A stretch of DNA of 38,219 bases. It comes from an uncultured Lachnospiraceae bacterium. GTDB lineage: Bacteria; Bacillota; Clostridia; Lachnospirales; Lachnospiraceae. The notes beneath the pieces were generated by a model. That model searched no databases and had not been told where the DNA came from. It saw only the letters and a program-made list of their open reading frames with translations. Every line of letters begins with the position of its first letter. The stretch's first letter is position 1. Shown one piece after another: positions 1 to 6,565 of the stretch. Location of the stretch: assembly GCA_947173945.1 (NCBI GenBank), contig CAMWGV010000028.1:1-38219 (forward strand), read 5' to 3'. The translations under genes and the position numbers were made by a program.

Positions 1-54
1 TATAAAGGTGTAGCCGGTAAGTATACATGGGAAGGATATCGTTCTAACTATTAG
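1..54 (+). CDS. FN3-family secreted protein, 3' end only
   Basis: Only the last 17 codons and the stop lie in the window; the start is outside. The 54 bases are identical to the 3' end of the complete FN3 gene ending at 1915, and the following 45 bases differ from that copy at only three positions, two of them in its terminator stem. The gene is therefore a close paralogue of the 611-1915 protein, at least at its C-terminus, through recent duplication or gene conversion. The tail is aromatic-rich (Y, W, Y, Y). Function is inferred only from the paralogue: a secreted FN3-repeat protein. Confidence 0.85.
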   Translation, partial: YKGVAGKYTWEGYRSNY

Positions 55-61
55 CCAGCAG

Positions 62-100
62 AACCACCCAATAGCAAAGCTTTTGGGTGGTTTGTTTTTT
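62..100 (+). terminator. Rho-independent terminator of upstream FN3 gene
   Basis: AACCACCCAA (62-71) pairs perfectly with TTGGGTGGTT (83-92), with a small inner AGC/GCT stem, followed by a T-rich tail to 100. It starts 7 bases after the stop codon. The same hairpin follows the other two FN3 genes, at 1923 and 3436. Confidence 0.93.
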
Positions 101-105
101 TCTAG

Positions 106-534
106 AAGCTCAAGAAAGAAATTTTAGATATGATGGAAAATCTGCCGGGTGTTCATTTGCATACCAGTAGAGTTAAATTGATTGAAAGTCTTATTGAAAA
201 AATAATAACAAAATGTTACCAGCGTATGTTTGATAAAGATAGCGGTTATGCGGATATAAGTGCTGAAACATACAAAAGTGTTGTAACTGATTTGGTTGGA
301 TTAAGAATAATCATTAATTATCGTGGACATTGGCTAGAAATGCATAAACAGATTTTAGAACGATTTCCATATGATGAAACCCAACAATATAAAAAACATG
401 TTTTAATACCTGTGATGAAAGAGGAATATTATGGCAAATTATGCGTATTTAAAATAATTTTAACTGCTAAATTGATACAAAAATATATTAATTTGACGAA
501 TTTGCCCTACATTAATTATGTTGTGGGAATGTAA
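106..534 (+). pseudogene. RelA/SpoT synthetase-domain remnant
   Basis: The reading frame is open from 106; the first ATGs are at 130 and 133. It encodes about 134-142 residues that begin inside a RelA/SpoT-type (p)ppGpp synthetase domain: a serine-arginine-valine-lysine segment (SRVKxIES-like), an amphipathic helix, then DLVGLRIIINYRGHW, which matches the conserved D-L-x-G-x-R-I strand. From about residue 95 the similarity decays; the conserved GY-x-S-I-H catalytic strand is not recognisable and only a weak INYVV echo remains. There is no ribosome binding site, and the frame starts directly after the preceding terminator. The N-terminus looks cut away, perhaps when the FN3 cassette duplicated. 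I read it as a decayed gene fragment; a diverged small protein is possible but less likely. Confidence 0.6.
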
Positions 535-548
535 AAAAAATGATAAAA

Positions 549-577
549 TTGTGATATCATTATGGGTACTTTAAATT
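549..577 (+). promoter_or_regulatory. Candidate sigma-A promoter for FN3 gene 611-1915
   Basis: TTGTGA (549-554), a 17-base spacer and TAAATT (572-577) sit about 33 bases before the start codon. The match is moderate, and no better candidate was seen between 535 and 610. Confidence 0.45.
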
Positions 578-610
578 ATTTTTATTTATTATTGAAAAGG
601 AGAGTGAGCT

Positions 611-1915
611 ATGAAAGCAAAAACGAAGAAGCGTGTGATACTCACACTTGCACTTGCAATCATTATGACATGTGCAATGTCTATCACGGCATTTGCGTCG
701 GGTGCCCCTACAGGGCTAAGACAGACGGAAAGCACAACCACAAGTTTTACTGTTGAATGGAATGCGGTGCCGGGTGCGGATGGATATTTCGTTTACAAAT
801 CAAAGGATAACGTAAATTGGGTCCCGATTTGGAATAAATGGGAGGATGCAAATGATAATGGCTTACCTGAATGTGATGCAAACGTCACAAATTGTAAGAC
901 GAGTCTCTATCTTCAGCCGGGAACTACATATTACGTCAGGGTCGTGCCGGCATATTCTTTGGGACCTTTCAGCTACAGTAAAGGAACACCATCGGCGTCG
1001 ATTGCTGTTGTAACTACACCAAATGATGTTAACAAAGTTACACAGACAAAGGCATCCTCAAAGGGTGTAACGATAAAGTGGTCTCCGGTAGCCGGAGCAA
1101 CTTCCTATAATATTTACTGCTCGGACGATAACGATAAAAAGGTGGCTTCCACGAAAAATACATCTGTTACAATAAAGCAGACTGCGGGAACAAAGAAAAA
1201 GTATCTTGTATGTCCTGTCAGAACATCAGGTACATTTTCAGCAGAAGGAAGTAAGACTACTGCAAGCCTGTATGGCGGTGGTGCTGTACAAGCGAAGTCT
1301 GTTCCACGGCAGCCTGTATATGTAGCGAACAGTAAAAAAGAGAACCTTGCTTGGGATTTAAAAACTAACAAAGTAACGCTTTCAGCAGATAAACATAATA
1401 AGGATATGACATGCGATGGATTTCAGTATGTAATTTATTCCGCAAACGGAAAGAAGAAGCTTAAAACAACTGTAAAAGACAGATGGACAGATGTTACTTT
1501 TAAGCTTAAGGCAGTGAAAAATGCGGGATTTCAGGTAATGGCAAGAGGCTATACAACAATAAATGGCAAAAAGTACTATGGTGCATGGTCAGCCAAGCAG
1601 GTTGTTATTCCACAGCCTGTTGTGAAGGTACCTGATGGTATTCATACATCCACAGCTACAATAAAGTGGAGTAAGATATCAGGTGCAACTAAGTACTATG
1701 TATATGTTGCTAAGAATTACTCGTCACCTTTTGCTACAAAGAACTATAAGAGGGTTGCTACGGTAAACGCTAAAAAAACCTCTTACAAAATAAGTGGTCT
1801 TAAAAAGGGAAGATATTATTCTGTTTATGTAGTGCCTGTAGTTAAAATTGGCAAGAAATCATATAAAGGTGTAGCCGGTAAGTATACATGGGAAGGATAT
1901 CGTTCTAACTATTAG
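611..1915 (+). CDS. Secreted fibronectin type III repeat protein (434 aa)
   Basis: The ATG follows AAAGGAGAG at good spacing. Residues 1-29 form a Sec signal peptide: KAKTKKR, a hydrophobic core, and an AFA-type cleavage site. The rest is a chain of FN3-like beta-sandwich modules, roughly residues 32-136, 139-222, 230-335 and 337-425, recognised by repeated V-x-W-x-x-V-x-G-A-x-x-Y-x-V-Y and TYYVRVVP/YSVYVVP strands. There is no LPxTG sorting signal, SLH domain or catalytic motif; the tail is aromatic. A role as an extracellular or cell-surface binding or structural protein is inferred. It is a close paralogue of 2119-3378 and of the gene ending at 54. A GTGTGA/TCACAC hairpin at the start of the coding region (633-647) is kept in both complete copies. 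Confidence 0.88.
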   Translation: MKAKTKKRVILTLALAIIMTCAMSITAFASGAPTGLRQTESTTTSFTVEWNAVPGADGYFVYKSKDNVNWVPIWNKWEDANDNGLPECDANVTNCKTSLYLQPGTTYYVRVVPAYSLGPFSYSKGTPSASIAVVTTPNDVNKVTQTKASSKGVTIKWSPVAGATSYNIYCSDDNDKKVASTKNTSVTIKQTAGTKKKYLVCPVRTSGTFSAEGSKTTASLYGGGAVQAKSVPRQPVYVANSKKENLAWDLKTNKVTLSADKHNKDMTCDGFQYVIYSANGKKKLKTTVKDRWTDVTFKLKAVKNAGFQVMARGYTTINGKKYYGAWSAKQVVIPQPVVKVPDGIHTSTATIKWSKISGATKYYVYVAKNYSSPFATKNYKRVATVNAKKTSYKISGLKKGRYYSVYVVPVVKIGKKSYKGVAGKYTWEGYRSNY

Positions 1916-1922
1916 CTAGCAG

Positions 1923-1963
1923 AACCCCCCAATAGCAAAGCTTTTGGGGGGTTTGTTTTTTTT
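1923..1963 (+). terminator. Rho-independent terminator after FN3 gene
   Basis: AACCCCCCAA (1923-1932) pairs with TTGGGGGGTT (1944-1953), then a T-rich tail to 1963. Compared with the copy at 62-92, an A:T pair has become C:G on both sides of the stem, a compensatory double change. Confidence 0.93.
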
Positions 1964-1974
1964 AACATTTAATA

Positions 1975-2003
1975 TTGCAAAATTTTCATAAAAATGTTAA
2001 TAT
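1975..2003 (+). promoter_or_regulatory. Sigma-A promoter for FN3 gene 2119-3378
   Basis: TTGCAA (1975-1980), a 17-base spacer and TAATAT (1998-2003) lie just after the previous terminator. Transcription from here would give a leader of about 110 nt that carries the hairpins at 2051-2093. Confidence 0.6.
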
Positions 2004-2050
2004 TTAATTTACTAGCACTAGAAGTTACAAAAATAAAAAACTAAGTTTAA

Positions 2051-2093
2051 GTCTTATTATGCTACATAAGACGAGCAGGTAGGGAAGACCCTA
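2051..2093 (+). promoter_or_regulatory. Two tandem hairpins in the 5' leader of FN3 gene
   Basis: GTCTTAT (2051-2057) pairs with ATAAGAC (2066-2072) around an 8-base loop. Seven bases later TAGGG (2080-2084) pairs with CCCTA (2089-2093) around AAGA. The ribosome binding site AAGAAGGAGA starts about 8 bases after the second hairpin. The other FN3 gene (611) has no such leader. I do not recognise a known riboswitch class. Confidence 0.5.
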
Positions 2094-2118
2094 TCAATAT
2101 TAAGAAGGAGAGTGAGTT

Positions 2119-3378
2119 ATGAAAACAAAAACAAAAAAACGTGTGATGCTCACACTTGCACTTGCTATCATTATGACATGTGCAATGTCCATCACAGCAC
2201 TGGCCGCTACTAAGGTGACCGGCTTGAAGCAGACAAAAGCTTCCGAATACAGCGTTTCTTTTTCTTGGGCTGCAGATACTAGTGCAAATGGATATTATAT
2301 CTATGTATCCACTGACAATGTAAATTATACAAGAAAGGGAAATACTACATCTACATATCCGGATGTTTACGAGCCAAATGGTATCGTAACAAACCTTTCA
2401 CCTGGAACTACGTATTACATAAAGGTTCAGTCTGCAACTAAAAATGCAAGTGGTGTGTATGTTCCTGGACCTATGTCTGATGCACTTGCTGTTACAACTG
2501 CACCAACTAAGGTGACTACTTTTAAGCAGTTAAAGGCAACAACAAAGGGTGTTACTTTAAAGTGGTCTAAGGTAGCAGGTGCAACTTCATACAAAATATA
2601 TAGAGACAACAAGGTAGTAGCAACTACTACAGCAACAAATGCCACAATAAAGCAGACAGTTGGAACAAACAAGTATTATAAGGTAGTAGCAGTAAGAAAG
2701 GTTGGCAATTTCTCTGTTGAAGGAAATTATGCATCTACATATGCGGATGCAGTTCCGGCAAAGCCTGTATATGTTGCAAACTCAGCAAAATCAAACCTTA
2801 GATGGAATCCTAATACGAATGAGGTTACTCTTTATGCTGATAAGAACACTAAGGATACTACTGTTGATGGTTTCCAGTTTGTAGTTTATTCAGTAGACGG
2901 AAAGAAGAAACTTAAAACTTATACTACTACTGCCACATATAATCCTATGAAGTTTACGTTAAAAGCCGTTAAAAACAAGGGCTTCCAGGTAATGGCAAGA
3001 GGATATGCAAATATAAATGGCAAGAAGTGCTGGGGCGCATGGTCAGCAAAGCAGGTTATTATTCCACAGCCTAAGGTAGCTGCTGAACTTGATGGTTCAC
3101 ATGCAGCAAAGATTAGATGGGCTAAGGTATCAGGAGCAACTAAGTATTATATTTATGTTGCTAAGAACCAGAGTTCAACCTATAACTTAGCTTCATCAAA
3201 GTTTAAGAGAGTTGCTACAGTAAACAGCAAGACAACTTCTTACAAGATAACTGGTCTTCAGACAGGTAAATATCTTTGTGTTTATGTTGTTCCGCAAGTT
3301 AAGGTTGGTAAGAAGGCATATAACGGCTTGAAGGATTACTTCTGGAGCTGGTATTATTACACTTACTATACTTATTAA
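2119..3378 (+). CDS. Secreted fibronectin type III repeat protein (419 aa)
   Basis: Paralogue of 611-1915 with the same signal peptide design (residues 1-30, cleavage near ALA-A) and the same four-module order: FN3 modules near 31-128, 130-210, a third module near 216-325, and a final one near 328-405. Repeated V-x-W-x-x-V-x-G-A-x-x-Y-x-I-Y strands identify the fold. The protein ends in a strikingly aromatic tail (FWSWYYYTYYTY) and has no LPxTG or SLH anchor. The start is fixed by AAGAAGGAGA upstream. It has its own promoter and terminator, so it is monocistronic. Secretion and a surface role are inferred from the signal peptide and FN3 fold; the ligand is unknown. Confidence 0.88.
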   Translation: MKTKTKKRVMLTLALAIIMTCAMSITALAATKVTGLKQTKASEYSVSFSWAADTSANGYYIYVSTDNVNYTRKGNTTSTYPDVYEPNGIVTNLSPGTTYYIKVQSATKNASGVYVPGPMSDALAVTTAPTKVTTFKQLKATTKGVTLKWSKVAGATSYKIYRDNKVVATTTATNATIKQTVGTNKYYKVVAVRKVGNFSVEGNYASTYADAVPAKPVYVANSAKSNLRWNPNTNEVTLYADKNTKDTTVDGFQFVVYSVDGKKKLKTYTTTATYNPMKFTLKAVKNKGFQVMARGYANINGKKCWGAWSAKQVIIPQPKVAAELDGSHAAKIRWAKVSGATKYYIYVAKNQSSTYNLASSKFKRVATVNSKTTSYKITGLQTGKYLCVYVVPQVKVGKKAYNGLKDYFWSWYYYTYYTY

Positions 3379-3404
3379 AAAAATGCGTTAAAACAAGCAT
3401 GTGA

Positions 3405-3426
3405 TTGTTATTCATTGTAATAACAA
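3405..3426 (+). other. Perfect 8-bp hairpin downstream of FN3 gene
   Basis: TTGTTATT (3405-3412) pairs with AATAACAA (3419-3426) around a 6-base loop, 26 bases after the stop codon and just before the real terminator. It may protect the 3' end of the mRNA; no function is proven. Confidence 0.5.
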
Positions 3427-3435
3427 TTTAAAACG

Positions 3436-3475
3436 AACCACCCAAGAGTGAAAAGCTTTTGGGTGGTTTATTTTT
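3436..3475 (+). terminator. Rho-independent terminator after FN3 gene
   Basis: AACCACCCAA (3436-3445) pairs with TTGGGTGGTT (3459-3468), followed by a T-rich tail. It is the third member of the terminator family at 62 and 1923. Confidence 0.92.
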
Positions 3476-3567
3476 CCTAAAACTTTTAAATAAATCCAGT
3501 TTATAAAGTATGACATTGACCATTATCGTGAATATTATTAAAGTACCCCAAAGGGATAGAAGGCACT

Positions 3568-3597
3568 TTGTTCTTGAATAATGACAAATGGTATAAT
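3568..3597 (+). promoter_or_regulatory. Promoter for the polysaccharide export operon
   Basis: TTGTTC (3568-3573), an 18-base spacer and a perfect TATAAT (3592-3597) preceded by TGG (extended -10) sit about 48 bases before rfbC. No terminator was seen between rfbC and 11329, so this promoter could serve rfbC through the degenerate MBL gene. Confidence 0.6.
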
Positions 3598-3644
3598 ATA
3601 ATGTCTTAAAGTGGCTGTATTTATTTAATTGTGGAGGTTTTACT

Positions 3645-4229
3645 ATGAAAGAAGTTTTCGGTAAAATAACAGTTGAGACTTGTGATATAGATGGATTAAA
3701 GGTAATCAGTCCGTCTGTGTTTGGGGATGACAGGGGATACTTTATGGAGACCTATCAAAAACAGGATTTTCAGGCGGCAGGTATAGATGTGGAATTTGTG
3801 CAGGACAATCAGTCAAGCTCAAAAAAAGGTGTTTTAAGAGGTCTGCATTTTCAGATAAACTATCCGCAGGACAAGCTTGTCAGGGTTGTCAGCGGTGAAG
3901 TATTTGATGTGGCGGTGGATCTTAGAAAGGATTCCAAAACATTTGGAAAATGGTATGGAGTCCTTTTATCAGCAGAAAATAAAAAACAATTTTTTATACC
4001 GAAGGACTTTGCACATGGATTTATTGTCCTTTCTGATAGTGCGGAGTTTACGTATAAATGTTCGGATTTTTACCATCCAAATGACGAAGGCGGATTGTAT
4101 TTTGACGATTCGGATATAGGAGTACAGTGGCCGCTTCCGGATGGATTTACAAAAGAAAATCTTATTATTTCAGACAAGGATAAAAAGTGGTCAGGAATCA
4201 AAGAATACAGACGTGAAAGAGGATTATAG
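3645..4229 (+). CDS. rfbC: dTDP-4-dehydrorhamnose 3,5-epimerase
   Basis: RmlC/RfbC cupin enzyme that epimerises dTDP-4-keto-6-deoxyglucose at C3 and C5 on the way to dTDP-L-rhamnose. Its 194 residues are close to the family's usual length. Visible hallmarks are the QDNQSSS segment, RGLHFQ with the catalytic histidine (about residue 68), the FDVAVDLRKDS strand, and DFAHGFIVLSD near residues 121-131. GGAGG lies at normal spacing before the ATG. rmlA, rmlB and rmlD are not in the window, so rhamnose precursor synthesis must be completed elsewhere. As first gene of an export locus, it points to a rhamnose-type sugar in the exported glycan (inference). Confidence 0.93.
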   Translation: MKEVFGKITVETCDIDGLKVISPSVFGDDRGYFMETYQKQDFQAAGIDVEFVQDNQSSSKKGVLRGLHFQINYPQDKLVRVVSGEVFDVAVDLRKDSKTFGKWYGVLLSAENKKQFFIPKDFAHGFIVLSDSAEFTYKCSDFYHPNDEGGLYFDDSDIGVQWPLPDGFTKENLIISDKDKKWSGIKEYRRERGL

Positions 4230-4253
4230 GCAGAAAGGAAAAACAGTTAGAAC

Positions 4254-5216
4254 ATGGATAAGAAATATACCGGTATCTCGGCACTGGTTAGTCTGGGAGT
4301 TTTCGGTTTAGCATTACTGTGGGCACCGAAAGACAAGGGAATGCACGAGGCTTTCATTGCTGCGGCAGCATCATTTGTCATACTTTTTATATTGCTTACA
4401 CTAAATAAAGAGCCTATTATGGGCATGATAAATGGAACAATAAAAAGCAAAAAGCAGGTGACTGCTCTTGCGAAAAGTGATTTCAGAGGCAGATATTCAG
4501 GCTCGTATTTTGGAGCCTTCTGGGGCATCGCACAGCCTACAATGACTATTTTGCTGTTCTGGTTTGTATTTCAGGTGGGATTTAGAAGCCAGCCTGTTTC
4601 CAATGCACCGTTCCTTCTGTGGCTCGTGGCAGGAATGATGCCATGGAATTTTTTTCAGGATGCATGGACATCCAGCAACCGTGCATTTGTCGGATATGAT
4701 TATATTGTAAAAAAAATAGTTTTTAATGTAGATATTCTTCCGATGGTTAAGATACTGGCATCCTGTATCATGAATATCATTTATAATCTTATTATACTCG
4801 TTGTGTTTTTGTTGTATGGATGGTTTCCGGGGCTGCACATTATAGATATGTTGTATTTTTCTTTATGCCTTACAATGTTTGCATGGGGACTCTCAATGAT
4901 AACGGCAACCATGACGGTTTTCGTCAAGGATATAAGTCAGCTCCTTACAATTGTAATGCAGTTTGTAATGTGGCTTACCCCTATTATGTGGGACTATCAT
5001 ATGCTTGATGCAGTTTCAACAAAGCTCAGATGGGTATATTTGCTCAATCCTCTGTTTTATGTTGTAAATGGTTATAGAGAGGCACTCATAGACGGTAAAT
5101 GGTTCTTCAATCATTTTTATATGATGGCGTGGTTCTGGCTGGTGACTATAGTGATAGACATAGTTGGAATCAGGCTTATGAGAACATTCAAACCACATTT
5201 TGCAGATATATTGTAG
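4254..5216 (+). CDS. wzm: ABC-2 type polysaccharide export permease (Wzm/TagG-like)
   Basis: Membrane subunit of a polysaccharide ABC exporter. The ABC-2 core starts near residue 60 with an amphipathic interface segment (TALAKSDFRGRYSGSYFGAFWGI), then six hydrophobic segments; the WLTPIMWDYHM and LLNPLFYVVNGYREAL motifs near the C-terminal half are typical of O-antigen and teichoic-acid permeases. The 320 residues exceed the usual 260 or so because of an extra N-terminal pair of hydrophobic segments (about 5-22 and 38-54). It sits 24 bases upstream of its ATPase and 24 after rfbC, in the same operon. Lipid-linked glycan is the expected substrate; its identity cannot be read from the sequence. 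Confidence 0.9.
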   Translation: MDKKYTGISALVSLGVFGLALLWAPKDKGMHEAFIAAAASFVILFILLTLNKEPIMGMINGTIKSKKQVTALAKSDFRGRYSGSYFGAFWGIAQPTMTILLFWFVFQVGFRSQPVSNAPFLLWLVAGMMPWNFFQDAWTSSNRAFVGYDYIVKKIVFNVDILPMVKILASCIMNIIYNLIILVVFLLYGWFPGLHIIDMLYFSLCLTMFAWGLSMITATMTVFVKDISQLLTIVMQFVMWLTPIMWDYHMLDAVSTKLRWVYLLNPLFYVVNGYREALIDGKWFFNHFYMMAWFWLVTIVIDIVGIRLMRTFKPHFADIL

Positions 5217-5240
5217 AACGACAGGAATTGGTGGGAAAAG

Positions 5241-6551
5241 ATGGGGAAAGACGTAGTAACGGTAAAAAATTTATCAAAGATGTACAAGCTGTATGCTAAC
5301 GGAAAAGACAGAATCAGGGATGCCCTTTCGCCGGGAGGTAAGAAACGGTATAAGGAGCACTATGCCTTAAGGGATGTAAACTTTACCATTGGTCAGGGAG
5401 AAACTGTCGGCATTATCGGAACAAATGGTTCGGGAAAATCCACTATTTTAAAGCTCATTACAGGTCTTTTGACACCGACAGAGGGTGAGATTAAGGTGGA
5501 TGGAAGAATTTCCGCACTTCTTGAGCTGGGTGCAGGCTTTAATCCTGAATATACGGGAATCGAAAATATATATTTAAACGGAACTCTGCTTGGATATTCC
5601 AAGGAGGAAATGAAATCAAAAATTGACTCGATTGTGGAGTTTGCTGATATAGGAGATTATGTAAACCAACCTGTCAAAACGTATTCATCCGGTATGTTTG
5701 TAAGACTGGCATTTGCTGTTGCGATTAACATTGACCCTGAGGTGCTTATAATCGATGAGGCTCTTTCTGTGGGAGATATATTTTTTCAGTCGAAATGCTT
5801 CCGGAAGTTTGAGGAGTTCAAGAACAATGGTAAAACTATTTTGTTCGTAAGCCATGACCTGGGAAGCATTATGCGGTATTGCGATAAGGTTGTTCTTCTG
5901 AATAAGGGGCATATGGTGAAGATGGGTGAACCAAAGGAAATTATTGATATATATAAGAAAATCCTTGTAAACCAGTATGATGAGGACGATGACGATTATG
6001 GCAATGCAGAGGGAACAAGCTTAGAGCAGCTTGCGGCTATGGCAAAGGATGACGGCATTGTTCTTTGGCGGGACAATTTTGGAGTGAATCCTACGGTTCT
6101 TGATTATGGTGACAGGAGGGCGGAAATATTTGATTTCTGCGTTACTGATTCAAAAGGCATTATAACAAACAGTGTGGAGAAAAATGGAATATTTAATATT
6201 AAAGTAAGAGTGCGGTTCCATGAAGCGGCAGATGACCCTATCTTTGCATATTCCTTTAAGGATCGTATGGGAAACGAGCTTACCGGAACAAACACATTGT
6301 TTGAAAAATCTGACGTGGGTCACGTCGAGGCGGGGGAAGTTGTTGAGGTTACGTTTACGCAGAGAATGACACTGTGCTCCGGGGAGTATCTTGTATCTCT
6401 CGGATGTACAAACTATGAAGGTGTTGATTTTGTGGTTTACCACAGACTTTATGATGCATTTAACGTAACGGTTGTTTCGCACAAGGATAGTGTTGGATTT
6501 TTCGACCTGAACAGTGAGATTGAGGTAAAGCGGATTGTGAAATCCAATTGA
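5241..6551 (+). CDS. wzt: Polysaccharide ABC exporter ATPase with C-terminal carbohydrate-binding-type domain
   Basis: The nucleotide-binding domain covers about residues 1-245: Walker A GTNGSGKST (60-68), a Wzt/TagH-type signature YSSGM (148-152) instead of LSGGQ, Walker B EVLIID with catalytic E173, and switch H205. After a DE-rich linker (about 245-260), residues 275-432 form a beta-rich Wzt_C-like domain. In E. coli O8/O9a that domain binds the modified non-reducing end of the glycan and licenses export. This two-domain form (436 aa) implies that polymer is capped before export, which fits the next gene. The ORF begins 24 bases after the permease. Confidence 0.92.
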   Translation: MGKDVVTVKNLSKMYKLYANGKDRIRDALSPGGKKRYKEHYALRDVNFTIGQGETVGIIGTNGSGKSTILKLITGLLTPTEGEIKVDGRISALLELGAGFNPEYTGIENIYLNGTLLGYSKEEMKSKIDSIVEFADIGDYVNQPVKTYSSGMFVRLAFAVAINIDPEVLIIDEALSVGDIFFQSKCFRKFEEFKNNGKTILFVSHDLGSIMRYCDKVVLLNKGHMVKMGEPKEIIDIYKKILVNQYDEDDDDYGNAEGTSLEQLAAMAKDDGIVLWRDNFGVNPTVLDYGDRRAEIFDFCVTDSKGIITNSVEKNGIFNIKVRVRFHEAADDPIFAYSFKDRMGNELTGTNTLFEKSDVGHVEAGEVVEVTFTQRMTLCSGEYLVSLGCTNYEGVDFVVYHRLYDAFNVTVVSHKDSVGFFDLNSEIEVKRIVKSN

Positions 6552-6565
6552 ATGGTGGAGAATGA

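Noticed and set aside
562-756. 64-codon frame overlapping the FN3 start
   Set aside because: Out-of-frame shadow of the signal peptide region with no ribosome binding site.
2010-2118. c-di-GMP or purine riboswitch in the FN3 leader
   Set aside because: The two hairpins are clear, but none of the conserved core bases of these classes could be placed.
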